The notes beneath the pieces are model-generated. The model worked only from the letters and a program-made list of their open reading frames with translations, did no database searches and had not been told where the DNA came from. Below, in pieces: positions 26,359-38,064 of a stretch of DNA of 64,000 nt (its first letter is position 1; the number at the start of each line of letters is the position of its first letter). The translations under genes and the position numbers were made by a program. Location: NCBI RefSeq assembly GCF_035594125.1, contig NC_087158.1, positions 7,614,501-7,678,500 of the forward strand. Direction: 5' to 3'. This DNA comes from Scylla paramamosain (taxonomy: Eukaryota > Arthropoda > Malacostraca > Decapoda > Portunidae).

Positions 26359-27018
26359 ACTCGGATTTAGAGCCGTTTATTACAACACTCTGTCGCCTGC
26401 CGCTTGGCCATGACCTTATCCAGATTACTTATAACCTTTTTCCAATTCTTAAATACTGTGGAATATATTTCATCTGGTCCTGGTGACTTGAACTTTTCTG
26501 CTTATCTATCTCCTGTTCCACTATCTCTTTACTTACGGTAATATCTGTCAGCTTCTCATTTTCTTCTACTCTAAATATCTTGTCACTATTCGGCAAATCC
26601 TGCATGTTTTCCTGGGCAGACAGTTAAAAAATACTCGTTCACAGTTTTACTAATCTCCTCCCAACAACTAAGCAGGTCCCATTCTGCTGTCTTTAAGGAA
26701 CTATTGTTTCTCTATTCTTCGTCTTATATGCCTGGCAAAATCCCTTGGGGTCCATCTTCGCTTAGCTGGCTACCTTTAATTCATAACTATTTTTAGCTTT
26801 CCTTGTTAAACTCCTGACTTTTCTAATTCATTATATTATTATGGCCTTAAAACCACTTCCCTTTCTTTAATCTCTTATATACTTCTCTTTCGCCCTATGT
26901 AATGTTTTAACCTCTGTCATCCATTTAGGATCATTCTTCTGCGATCTTATTCTTCTGTAAGGGATATTCATTCCCTAACTGTCCTGAATGTAATTTATCA
27001 ACGAAATATTTATTTCGC
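26359..27018 (-). pseudogene. CR1-like LINE remnant, inverted copy of 23.66-24.31 kb
   Basis: Reverse complement of the LINE segment at about 23665-24308, near-identical by eye. It includes the same deletion joint in the RT region (GATAAGGTCATGGCCAAGCG at about 24249 in copy 1). This shows the LINE was already deleted before the inverted duplication. It is the inner end of the right palindrome arm and carries no separate coding capacity. Confidence 0.9.
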
Positions 27019-29302
27019 TCCTCTATAAAGGGAGCGCTTTATGGAGCTTTCTTTATGGAGCGCTTTCCATGCTTTTCAGCGTTTTGGTGTCTAACACGTT
27101 GAAAAACACTCAAAAGACACGTTGATGATAATGTCGTTTCGTTTCCCGATAAAGGGGGCTTCCAAAGCATTTTGTCTTTTGGTTCTTAACAATATGAAAA
27201 AAAAGTTTAAGAAAAAGTTCTCGATTGAGTTATTTTTCCATATAAAGTTCTAATCATGTGTTTTTGAGTCTGGGTACCTAAAAAGCTCAAAATCTCTCAT
27301 AATACACTTTTCTCGTAATGTCCTTTCTTTTCTCCATGTAGGATGCTTTGCGTGTAAATTGGCACTTTTATACTTAACAAGCACAAAAACAATCAAAATA
27401 CAAGTTTTTGGTAATGTTAATTTGTTTCTCCGTAAAGGTTGTTTTCCATGCTTTTCAGCGATTTCGGATGTAAGAAGGTGAAAAACACTCTGAAGATACT
27501 TTCTTGGTAATGTTATTTTATATTGCCAAATAGGGTGCTTTCAATGCTTTTTAGCATTTTGATTCCTAACACTCAAGTAAACACTCAAAAGACACGTTTC
27601 CTGTAATATCGTTTTCCTTCTTCATATAGGGATCTGCATGCACTATGATGTTTTGCTACATAATGTGAAAAACGCTCAAAATAAAGATTTTAGGTAATGT
27701 TGTTCTTTTTCTCTATATAGGGTGCTATTCATCCTTTTTAGCGTTTTGGTACTTAGGAAGCTTACTTAGGAAGCTCAAAAGCACAAATAAAACTTGTTTC
27801 TCCAAACGTCTTTCCATTTACCTATATAGGATGCTTCGTATGTATTTTGACGTTTTGATACATAAAAAAAGAAAAAAAAACACTCAAAAACACGTTTTTG
27901 GTGATGTTCTGTTTCTCTATTAAGAGATATAGAATATATTTAATTTTCATTCAGGCGGTTTAGTGTTTGGTACCTAAGAGACTCAAAACTCTGATAATGC
28001 ACGTTTCTCGTAATGTCCTATCGTTTCCTCATACAGGGTGCTTTACATGCATTTTTAAGATGATGTACGTAACAGACTCAAAAAGACTCAAAATACAAGT
28101 TTTTGGTAAGGTTTTTTTTCTGTTTGGTAAGATTATTCGTGTTTGTTGCACGTGTTTTAGCGTTTTGGAACGTAAAAAGTTTAAAATACTTAAAAGAAAT
28201 GCTTATTATTTTGCATTTCTATATAGGGTGCTTTCCATGCTATTTAGCGTTTTCGTGCCTAACACGCTGAGAAACATAAAAACACATTTCTTACATTGTT
28301 GTTTAATTTTCTCGTATAGCAAGCAAGCATTATGGTGTTTTGCTACCTGACAATGTGAAAAACATTCAAATTACACGATTTTGGTAATGTTTTTTTCTTT
28401 CTCGATTTTTGCGTTTTGGTACCTGAGAAGCTAAAAAAAAAAAAAAAAACTCGTAATACACGTTTTTTGTCATGTCCTTTCGTTTCCTCATATAGGCTGT
28501 TTTTGCTGCTTTGGTACCTAACAGGGTGTTTGCATGTATTTTGACATTTTAGTTCGTAAGAACCTAAAAAAAAAAAACTCTAAAGGCACGTTTTAGTAAA
28601 GTTGTTTTGTATTCCCCTATGGGGTGATTTCGTTGCTTCTTACTGATTTGGTGCCTAACACGCCCAAAAAATAACAAAAGACAAGTTTCTAGTGATTTCG
28701 TTTCGTTTCTTCATATAGGTTGCTTTACATGCATGTTGGCGTTTTGGTAATTATCAATGTAAAAAAAATACCCGTTTTTGGTAAGTTTGTTCTTTTTCTT
28801 CAGAGCACTATTGAAGTACTGATTTGGTACTTAAGAAAGTAATAAAAAAAAAAAAACATTTCTCGTAATGTCCTTTTTATTTCCATATGCAGGGTGATTT
28901 GTTTGATGACAGGCGATTTTGTACATACTCGTAATAAGCTCAAAAAAAAAAATAAAAAACACAAAATACACGTTTTTGGTTAGTGTATTCTGTTTCTCTA
29001 TATATGGTATTTTCATACGTTTTAAAGTCGTTTCATATATCTATATATGGGTCTATGCATGAATTTTGGCTTTTTGGTAACTAACAATGTCATAACACTC
29101 AAAATGCACGTTTTTTTTTTGGCAGTATTGTTCTGTTTCTCCATATAGAGTGTTTTTCATGCGTTTTACCCTTTTGATACCAAGTAAATAAAAAAAAACA
29201 CTCATAATACATGTTTCTCGTGATGTCTTAATTTTTCCCATATAGGATATTTCCGATTCATTTAGGCGTTTTTTACGTAACAATCTTACAAAAGACTCAA
29301 AA
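27019..29302 (-). repeat. Diverged monomeric satellite zone, inverted copy
   Basis: Inverted counterpart of 21371-23664. Arm differences are in whole monomers: next to the LINE (27016-27070) one monomer is missing and a short CTTTATGGAGC motif is duplicated instead. Near 28500-28590 this arm has one monomer more than the left arm, exactly where the left arm shows a junction duplication. Confidence 0.85.
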
Positions 29303-32300
29303 TAATTGTTTTGTATGCGTTTTAGCGTTTTCGTATGTAAGGAGCTTAAAAACACTTAAAGGCTAGTTATTGGTAAAAGTTGGTTTTATTCCCATGTAAT
29401 GTGATTGCCCTGCTTTTTAGTGCTTTATTGCCTAACACGCTCCAAAAAACTCAAGACACTTTTCTGGTAATATATTTTTTTTCACACAAAGCTAGTTTCG
29501 CATGCAATTTGGGGTTTTAGTAAGTAAAAATGTTAAAAATATTCAAAATACACCCATTTGGTAAGGTTGTTCTGTTTCTTAATTAAGAGTGTTCTTCATG
29601 AATTTCAGCATTTTGGTATCTAAGAAACATCTCCATATACACGAGTTTTTGCGTGTTTTGCCTTGTGGTTCTTGTGAAACTATAAAACACTCATTATACA
29701 CGTTTCTCGTAATGTCCTTTTCTTTCCCAATATAGAGTGCTTTGCAATTATTTTCGCGTTTTCTGTAGGTAACAAGCTCAAAAACACTCAAAATATAACT
29801 TTTTAGTAATATTATTCTATTTCTTCATATTAGTTGGTTTGCATCCGTTTTAATGTTTTTCTAAGTAAAACACTAAAAAAACACGTTTTCAGTAATTTTG
29901 TTTTGGATTCCCATAAAGATTCCACATTATTTATCGTTTTGGTGCCTAACAAGCTGAAAACACTCAAAAGACAGGTATCTGGTAAAGTTGTTTAATTTCC
30001 TCATGTAGGTGGCTTTGCATACACTTTAGGGTTTGGTAATGTCCTTTCGTTTCCCAAACATAGGGTTCTTTGTATGTATTTAAGCGTTTTTATACGTAAG
30101 ATATCAAAAACACTGAAAATTCATGTTTTTCGTAATGTTATTTTGTTTCTCAATAAAGGGTGTTTTGCATGCATTTTAGCGTTTTAGTATGTAAGGAGCT
30201 GAAAAACACTTAAAGACAAGTTCTTGGTAAATGTTTTTTTTTTTTCCTATGTAATGTCATTGCCCTGCTTTTTTGTGCTTTATTGCCTAACACGCTCAAA
30301 AACACTCAAAAGACACTTTTTTTCTGGTAATGTCATTTATTTCCAACATAAAGCTAGTTTCGCATATAATTTCGGGTTTTGGTTACTAAAAATGTGAAAA
30401 ATACTCAAAATACACTCATTTCCTAAGATTGTTCTGTTTCTCAATTAAGAGTGTTATTCATGAATTTCAGCATTTTGGTATCTAAGAAAAATCTCCATAT
30501 ACACGAGTTTTTGCGTTTTTTGCCTTATGGTTCTTGAAAACTATTAAAACATTCATTATACAATTTTCTTGTAATATCCTTTTGTTTCCCTATATAGACT
30601 GCTTTGCATTCATTTTTTCGTTTTTTGCAGGTAACAAGCTCAAAAACACTCAACTTTTTTGTAATGTTATTCTATTTCTTCATATTGGTTGGTTTGCATC
30701 CGTTTTAGCGTTCTACGCTAAAACTGAAAAGACACGTTTTCAATAATATTGTTGAAATTGCTGAAAACACCCAAAGACACGTTTCTTGTAAAGTCGTGTA
30801 ATTTCCCCATATAGGTGGCTTTGCATGCACTTCCGGGTTTCGTACATAACTCCGGAAAAAGCTAAAATTATTAGCTATTATTAAAATTTATGTTTTTTTT
30901 CACATAATTTCCCTGAATTTTCTCAGAATTTTGGCATCTCGGTACCTATAAAGATGAATAACAAAAAAAAAAAAATCTATTTTTTTTATTATTTTTTTTT
31001 TTCTCTATAAAGAGTGTTATTTGTGGGTTTTAGATTTTTAGTAATTAAAAATACTCATAATACACGATTTTCGTAATGTCCTTTCGTTTCACAAACATAG
31101 GGTTCTTTGCATGTATTTAAGCGATTTTATAGGTAACACGATCAAAAACACTCAAAATACATGTTTTTGGTAATGTTATTCTGTTTCTCCATAAAGGTTG
31201 TTTTCCATGCGTTTAGCGTTTTGGTATGAAAGGAGTTAAAAAACACTTAAAGGCAAGTTCTTCGTAAAATTTGGTTTTATTCCAGTGTAATGTGATTGTT
31301 CTGCTTTTTTAGTGTTTTGTTGCATATAACGCTCAAAAACACTCAAAAGACACTTTTCTAGTAATGTAATTTTTTTCCCACATAAAGCTAGTTTCGCATG
31401 TAATTTGGGATTTTGGTAAGAATGTGAAAAACACTCAAAATACACACATTTGGTAAGGTAGTTCTGTTTTTCAATTAAAAGTGTTATTCATGAGTTTTAG
31501 CGTTTTGGTATGTAAGAAACTTCTTTATATACACGAGTTTTTGAGTTTTTTGCCTTGTGGTTCTTGTGAAACTATAAAACACTCATTATACACGTTTCTC
31601 GTAATGTCCTTTTGCTTCCCAATATAGAGTGCTTTCCATCCATTTGCGCGTTTTTTGTAGGTAAAAGCTCAAAAACACTTTTTGGTAATGTTATTCTATT
31701 TCTTCATATTTGTTGGTTTGCATCCGTTTTTGCGTTTTTCTACGTAAAACACAGAAAAAGACACGTTTTCAGTAATTTTGTTTTGGATTCACATATTGAC
31801 TGACTTCCATATTATTTATCGTTTTGGTGTCTAACCTGCTGAAAAACACTAAAAAGACAGGTTTCTGGTAAAGTTGTTTAACTTCCTTATATAGATGGCA
31901 TGCACTTTAGAGTTTGGTACATAAAAATCCAAAAAAAGAGCTATAATTAACTTTTTTGATAATGTTCTTTTTTCCACATAAATTCCCTGAATTTTGGCAG
32001 AATTTTGGCATCTTGGTACCTATGAAAAACAATATAAAACGTTTTGGTACTTAAGGAACACTTAAAAACACTTAAAAACACTTAAAACACATGTTTTTAG
32101 TAATGTTATTCTGCTTCTCCATAAAGGAGTTTTTTGCATGCCTTTTAGCGTTTTGGTTTGTAAGGTCAAAAACACTTCAAGGCAAGTTCTTGGTAAAAGT
32201 TAATTTTATTCCCATGTAATGTGATTGCCCTGTTTTTTTTTTTTTTTTTTGTGATTTATTGCCTAACACGCTCAAAAACACTCAAAAGACACTTCTAGTA

Positions 32301-32794
32301 ATGTCATTTCTTTTTCCAACATAGTTTCGCGTGCTATTTGGGGTTTTGCTACGAATGTGAAAAACACTCAAAACATACGCATTTGGTAAGGTTGTTCTGT
32401 TTCTCAATTAATACTGTTATTCGTGAGTTTCATCATTTTGGTATCTAAGAAACTTCTTTATATACACGAGTTTTTGCATTTTTTGCCTTGTGGTTCTTGT
32501 GAACCACAAGTTCTTTTGCTCAAAAATAATAAGACACTCATACACGTTTCTCGTAATGTCTTTTTGTTTCCCAATATGGAGTGCTTTGCATCCATTTTCG
32601 CGTTTTTTGTAGGTAACAAGCTCAAAAACCCTCAAAATGTACCTTTTTGGTAATGTTATTTTATTTCTTCTTATTGGTTGGTTTGCATCCGTTTTAGCGT
32701 TTTTCTACGTAAAACACCGAAAAGACACTTTTTCAGTAATTTTGTTTTAGATTCCCATATAGAATGACTTGCATGTTATTTACCGTTAGGGTGC
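29303..32794 (-). repeat. Satellite array, HOR block 3 (inverted)
   Basis: HOR satellite in reverse orientation, mirrored from 15.94-21.37 kb. Relative to the left arm it lacks about 1.6 kb between positions equal to 18.3 and 19.95 kb. The monomer at 30.42-30.56 kb is a mosaic: part matches the 18.3-kb monomer (AATCTTAGGAAATGAGTG) and part the 19.95-kb monomer (GGAGATTTTTCTTAG). Confidence 0.88.
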
Positions 32795-33404
32795 GAAGCA
32801 TACAGGTAGAATATGGAGAACATTTACAGATTACTATGAAACATAGTACAGCTTCTTACCTCATGAACAAAAGTAAGATGAGAAAAATAATCCCTATGAT
32901 AATAAGACCTAGATTGGAATATGCAGCAGTTGTGTAGTCTCTATGTAAGAAGCATGTAAACAAGTTAGGAAGAATACAAACAATAGCAACAAAAATGGTG
33001 GCAGAATTTGAGGAATTAAGTTATGAAGAAAGATTAGAAAAAATAGATTTACCAATACTGGAACAAAGGAGAGAAAGAGATTTGATAACTATCTACAAGT
33101 TGGCAAACAAAATGAAGTTGGTAATGACAAAACCATTACTAAAAGAGACAAGCAGTCATGACAGTAGAATGGGACACTCACATAAGCAGGGAAAAGAAGA
33201 TGTCTAAACAACACAAAGAATAGTTTTCCACAAAGACACACTGAAGTTTGGAATGGACTAAAAGAAGATATGTATAGTTTTGGCAACAAGTGTACACAAA
33301 CTAAAGGAAAAATTAGATATGTATAGGTATGGAGATGGGACCACATGAGTGTAGCTCGGGCCCTGTAAATTACACCTAGGTAAATACACAACACAGTGCA
33401 CACC
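32795..33404 (+). pseudogene. 3' end of a LINE (RT C-terminus and tail)
   Basis: Fragment of a non-LTR retrotransposon RT C-terminal region. The reading frame gives RPRLEYAAVV, an in-frame TAG near 32936, then a 70-residue piece (32995-33207) with LSYEERLEKIDLPILEQRRE and DLITIYKLANKMK, typical of the conserved segment after the RT thumb. After 33207 the coding trace continues in other frames (FPQRHTEVWNGLKEDMY-like) to about 33330, then a short 3' UTR. It is truncated at 5' exactly at the satellite junction (32794). It may belong to the family of the endonuclease-bearing LINE at 46.0-47.95 kb, but the two pieces do not overlap, so this is inference. Confidence 0.75.
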
Positions 33405-33584
33405 GTGCATGGCTACATGGATTTGTTTCTGACCATTATAGAGATGTTGTGTGATGTTTCAATAAGTGTGATGCCAAGAATGGAGTGTTATCTGAACTAA
33501 ATGTATACTATCTATGGTAAGAAATAGTGGTACAGATATTATAATAACTTTCTAATTAATTACTGATTTGAAAGGTATATAAAG
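33405..33584. other. Short unassigned gap
   Basis: Unique-looking AT-rich sequence between two LINE fragments. No gene, repeat or regulatory signal can be supported here. Confidence 0.5.
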
Positions 33585-35206
33585 ACAGGTTGCCTGATGG
33601 GATCCCTCCTATTGTTCTCCAAAACTGTGCCTCCGTGCTTGCACCTTGCCTAGTCAAACTCTTTCAACTCTGTCAACATCTACCTTTCCTTCGTGCTGGA
33701 AGTTTGCCTACATTCAGCCTGTTCCTAAAAAGGAAGACCATTCTAATCCCTCAAACTACCGTCCTATTGCTTTAATTTCCTGCCTATCTAAAGTTTTTTA
33801 ATCTATCCTCAAGAGGAAGATTCTTAAACACCTGTCACTTCACAACCTTCTATCTGATTGCCGTATGGGTTCTGTCAAGGCCGCTCTACTGGTGATCTTC
33901 TGGGTTTCCTTACTGAGTCTCAGTCATCTCTTTTAGAGATTTTAGTGAACCTTTTGCTGTTGCCTTGGATATATCAAAAGCTTTTGATAGAGTGTGGCAC
34001 AAAGCTTTGATTTCCAAACTACCTTCCTATGGCTTGTGTCCTTCTCTCTGTAACTTCATCTCAAGTTTCCTTTCTGACCATTCTGTTGCTGCTGTGTTAG
34101 ATGGTCACTTTTTTTTCCTAAATCTATTAACAGTGGTGTTCCTCAGGATTCTGTCCTGGCACCCACTCTCTTCTTATTATTCATCAATGACCTTCTAAAC
34201 CAAACTTCTTGTCCTATCCACTCCTACACTGATGATACCATCCAGCACTTTTCCACATCTTTTCATAGACGTCCAACCCTTCAAGAAGTAAACATTTCAC
34301 GCAGGGAAGCCACAGAACACTTGAGTTCTGATCTTTCTAAAATTTCTGATTGGGGCAGAGCAAACTTGGTATTGTTTATTGTCTCAAAACTCAATTCCTC
34401 CATCCATCAACTCGACACAACCTTCCAGACAACTATCCCCTCTTCTTCAGTGACACTCAACTGTCCCTCTTCTACACTGAACATCCTCGGTCTGTCCTTT
34501 ACTTATAATCTGAACTGGAAACTTCACATCTCATCTCTAGCTAAAAACAGCTTCTATGAAGTTAGGCGTTCTGAGACATCTCTGCCAGTTTTTCTCACCC
34601 CTCCCACTGCTAACTCTATACAAGGGCCTTATCCGTGCATGTATGGAGTATGCTTCACACGTCTGGGAGGTTCTACTATTACTGCTCTTCTAGACAGGGT
34701 GGAATCTAAAGCTTTTCGTCTCATCAACTCCTCTCTTCCAGTTGACTGTCTTCAGCCTCCTTTCATCGCTGCAATATTGCATCTCTAGCTATCTTCTACT
34801 GCAGTTTTCAAGCTAGCTGCTCTTCTGATCTTGCTAACTGCATGCCTCTCCTCCTCCTGCAGCCTTGCTGCATAAGACTTTCTTCATTCTCTTACCCCTA
34901 TTCTGTCCACCTCTCTAATGCAAGAGTTAACTGGTATTCTCAATCATTCATCCCTTTCTCTGGTAAATTCTGGAACTCCCTACCTGCTTCTGTATTTCCA
35001 CCTTCTTATGACTTGAATTCCTTCAAGAGGGAGGTTTCAAGACACTTATCCTTTAATTTTTGACTACTGGTTTGGACCCTTTTCTGGAACTAGCATCACA
35101 GTGGGCTTTTTTTTATTGGATTTTTGTTGCCCTTGGCCAGTGTTCCTCCTACGTAAAAAAAAAAAAAGAAAAGAAAAAAGGGGGGGGAAAGGGAAAAAAA
35201 AAAAAA
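33585..35206 (+). pseudogene. Jockey-like LINE ORF2 remnant with 3' A-rich tail
   Basis: A 5'-truncated non-LTR retrotransposon ORF2 in several frames. Pieces in order: 33590-33775, PDGIPPIVLQNCASVLAPC (start of the RT); 33965-34198, DISKAFDRVWHKALISKLP (motif A, catalytic Asp); near 34221-34238, SYTDDT (motif C, usually YADD); 34321-34788, thumb region with LNILGLSFTYNLNWKLHIS; 34842-35063, C-terminus with FIPFSGKFWNSLP and SFKREVSRHL. At least four frameshifts or stops separate them. A 3' UTR of about 90 bp leads to an A/G-rich tail at 35155-35206. The endonuclease and ORF1 are absent. It is dead. Confidence 0.87.
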
Positions 35207-36354
35207 TTAATTGCACTATCCTATGATCATATTGCATCAGATATTATATGAGGTTCCCAGAGCCAGAGTGATCTATGTGCCCTTGTGGTCAAAATTACTA
35301 TTTTATTGCATTGTCTTCCCCAACCTTCCTAACGTGACGAGAGAGAGTGCAGACATCAGAATGGACCCCACATTAGGGTCAAAATCCATGCAAGTGAAAT
35401 TATCCACAGAACCTTTTTGTCACGCTTGAGTGATAGCTATCAGTTGCTGGGGCCAGAGAGAATAACTCCCTCGCCACAGCAGCACGAGAAGAGTCAGCCA
35501 ATGACAGCTCATGCAGTGATTCACGTGTCACACTGAGACACTTCCCCGCCACGACACCCACACACTTCACACTCTCCCTCCCTCCAGCCTGCTTGCTATC
35601 CATAAATAACAAGCTGCTATCTTAATTTTACTTTTACACAACACATAAGCCTTTCATTATTATGACGGACAACAACATACCCCTGAGGAGCCAGAAGCCA
35701 CATTCCTAAGATTTATCTTAGTGGGCTATGAACATCTTAGTGCTGGTAATTTTTTAAAGCAAAATCATTCGCAACTAAGAACCATGGAACATTCATAGCT
35801 ATGAATGGGTCAGGGCTTTCATAGCTCACTAAGACAACAGTTTCTCCTCAACAACAACAACAATGTGAACATATCCTTGTCTGAAAATAAAATCAGAAAA
35901 AAAAACCTGAAAGTAAGCATTAAGATGGGTTTTATTATCAATATCAAGTAGTCTTCAAACACACTGAATAGTCTTTTGCTTTGAATAAATCATGTGTGTT
36001 TAACTGACTTGCTAGTTGAGTACTGAAATCACATTTCTGGAAATTACACTCATTAATAATCACAGCAGCAACACACATGATCCAGTGTGTGTAGCCAACA
36101 CAAACTAAGGCTAATTATAGTTAACCCAATCATTCCAAACATGACAATTGCAAATATAACTTTTTTTCATTATGTTCCTTAAAAAGAAAAAATAATTCTG
36201 TCAGGGCATTTTCTTTCACATTCACAAAAAAAAAAAAAAATAAATAAAAATAAAAAAATGTAAGTACAAAAGATGAGTGTTTCTTTTCTATGATCAATAT
36301 CCCTGTGATAATAAGACAAGCAATTTTTTCCTAAATCTAGGTTCAAGATACATA
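35207..36354. other. Unassigned intergenic stretch with a GC-richer patch
   Basis: No coding region can be supported. A GC-richer patch at about 35430-35600 contains a CCAAT motif (in CAGCCAATGACAG, about 35494), an E-box-like CACGTG near 35523 and an AT-rich CCATAAATAAC downstream (about 35600). This is promoter-like composition but has no transcript support. An A-rich run lies at 36225-36260. The rest is ordinary AT-rich sequence. Confidence 0.35.
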
Positions 36355-37839
36355 CTCATAAGAATATAAGAACATAAAAAATGGAAGCTGCAAGAAACCA
36401 TCAGGCATACATGTGGCAGTTCCTGTATGAAATATACTTACCTATTTCCACCTATCTCTCCCCATCCATAAATCTCTAATTTTCTCTTAAAGCTTCCTAA
36501 TGACCCAGCACCAACAACCTGATTATTGAGTCCGTTCCATTCATCTACCACTTTATTTGAGAACTGATTCCTTCCTATCTCTTTTTTAAACTAAATTTTT
36601 CAAGCTTAAAACTGTTATTTGTTGATCTATCCTGGTTACTAATCCTAAGAATTTTGCTTATATCCCCTGTGTTGTAACCCTTATAGCATTTAAAGACTTC
36701 TATCAGGTCCCCTCTCAACCTACATCTCTCTTAATGTAAATTTAACAGCTTCAATCTCTCTTTGTAAGGAATACTCCTCACTCCTTGTATCCTTTTAGCC
36801 ATTCTCCTTTGTATTGATTCTAAAAGACCTATATACTTCCTGTAATATGGGGGACCAGAACTGCACAGCATAATATAGATGAGGTTTGACCAGCACCAAA
36901 TATAACTTTAATATTACTTCGAGACTTCTACTTTTAACACTCTTAAAAATAAATCCTAATATCCTATTTGCCCTGTTTCTGGCCTCTATGCATTGCTTTC
37001 TTATATGGAATTTAGAGCTAACTATAAATTCTAAATCTTTTTGTACCCTAAACCTACCAGAGATTCATTGTTTATTGTGTACCTTCTGTGTGGATTTCCT
37101 CTACTTATGCTAAGTACTTTGCATTTCTTGATATTAAACTGCATTTGCCATCTGTCTGTCCATTCGTTCATCCTATCCAAATCTGCCTGCAAGGGGATGG
37201 CATCCAATTCTAATCTAATTAATCTACCTATCTTCGTGTCATCCTCAAATTTACTAACGTCACAACTAATTCCACTATCCAAGTCACTGATGTATATTAA
37301 AAACATCAATGGCCCTTATACTGATCCCTGTGGCACCCCACTAATTACTTAATCCCACTCGGATTTAGAGCTGTTTATTACGACTCTGTTGCCTGTCACT
37401 TAGCCACAACCTTATCCACCCTAACACCTTCCCATCTATTCCGTGTGCCCTAACCTTTCTCAGGAGCCTCTGATGGGGTACCTTGTCAAACACTTCACTG
37501 AAGTCCAGATATAGGATGTCATAACTATCACCATTATCTCCTGCCATGTAAACTTTACAGTAAAATCTTGACAAGTTTGTCAGGTAAGACTTCCCCTTTG
37601 TGAAGCTATGCTGTGACCAATTTATCAAGTTATGTTTGTCTAAATGTTCCCTAATGTTCTTTACTATTACTGACTTCATTATTTTTTCTACAACAGAAGT
37701 TAAGCTTAAATCTCCTTTCTTAAAGCTGGGTACTATATTCACTTGCCTCCACATTACCGGTATCTCAAGTGATTTCCTAAAGGCAGAAACTAACAGTTCA
37801 CTAATAACGTCTTTGCATTCCTTAAGTACTCTGGGATAT
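36355..37839 (-). pseudogene. CR1-like LINE, copy 3 (RT to 3' end)
   Basis: Same family as the LINE at 23.66 kb but with the RT core kept. Minus strand: 37365-37839 reads YPRVLKECKDVISELLVSAF, then NIVPSFKKGDLS and LYLDFSEVFDKVPHQRLL (motif A, catalytic Asp). After a frame break, 37031-37309 holds FLIYISDLDSGIS and FEDD, a mutated form of the catalytic FADD, then RWQMQFNIKKCK. The thumb and DLIEVFKCYK follow with stops. The 3' end is a short run of TTCTTATG-like units at 36355-36382, a simple-repeat terminus as found in CR1-type elements. The 5' side is interrupted at 37839 by a Penelope-like element and resumes at 39143. Confidence 0.88.
37827..37839. repeat. Target-site duplication of the Penelope-like element, left
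   Basis: TACTCTGGGATAT, identical to 39143-39155. It lies inside the LINE and is part of its sequence encoding the YPRV segment. Confidence 0.85.
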
Positions 37840-37920
37840 GAACTGTTCATGTTGACAAGTAGTTGGGTTTAGGAAGGGGGATAAAAACCCAGGGAGGAGT
37901 TAGGATTCTTTTAATCTCTA

Positions 37921-37947
37921 ACGTTTCGGCTGAATAGCCATCCTCAG
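37921..37947 (-). ncRNA. Hammerhead-ribozyme-like core in the terminal repeat (left)
   Basis: Minus strand reads CTGAGGA, then a 4-bp stem GGCT/AGCC with loop ATTC, then GAAAC. This fits the hammerhead core pattern CUGANGA - stem II - GAAA, apart from one unpaired U before the stem. Hammerhead motifs are known from Penelope-like terminal repeats. A possible stem III (GTTAG/CTAAC) follows, but I could not build a convincing stem I, so activity is doubtful. Confidence 0.35.
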
Positions 37948-38064
37948 AGAGACTGATTTACATGAGTGAAAACACACTATTTATAACAACATACAAAATT
38001 TTCTCATTTGACATTCGTACAGAGTATTGCCATCCTGGCGTGTACCTCACCTAATTTTATTTTC

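Larger units (their letters stand above)
26359..32794 (-). repeat. Right arm of the giant inverted duplication
   Basis: Mirror image of 15940-24308. Order from the centre outward: LINE piece, diverged monomers (27019-29302), HOR satellite (29303-32794). Checkpoints: GTTACGTAAAAAAACGCCTA at 21386 is mirrored near 29270; the hairpin TTTTAGCGTAGAACGCTAAAA at 18.1 kb is mirrored near 30.71 kb; the CA-A tract at 16.48 kb is mirrored near 32.24 kb. The arm ends at 32794, where LINE sequence follows abruptly. Confidence 0.88.

Noticed and set aside
33089..33403. 104-residue minus-strand frame
   Set aside because: Shadow of the + strand LINE 3' end, which has recognisable RT C-terminal motifs.
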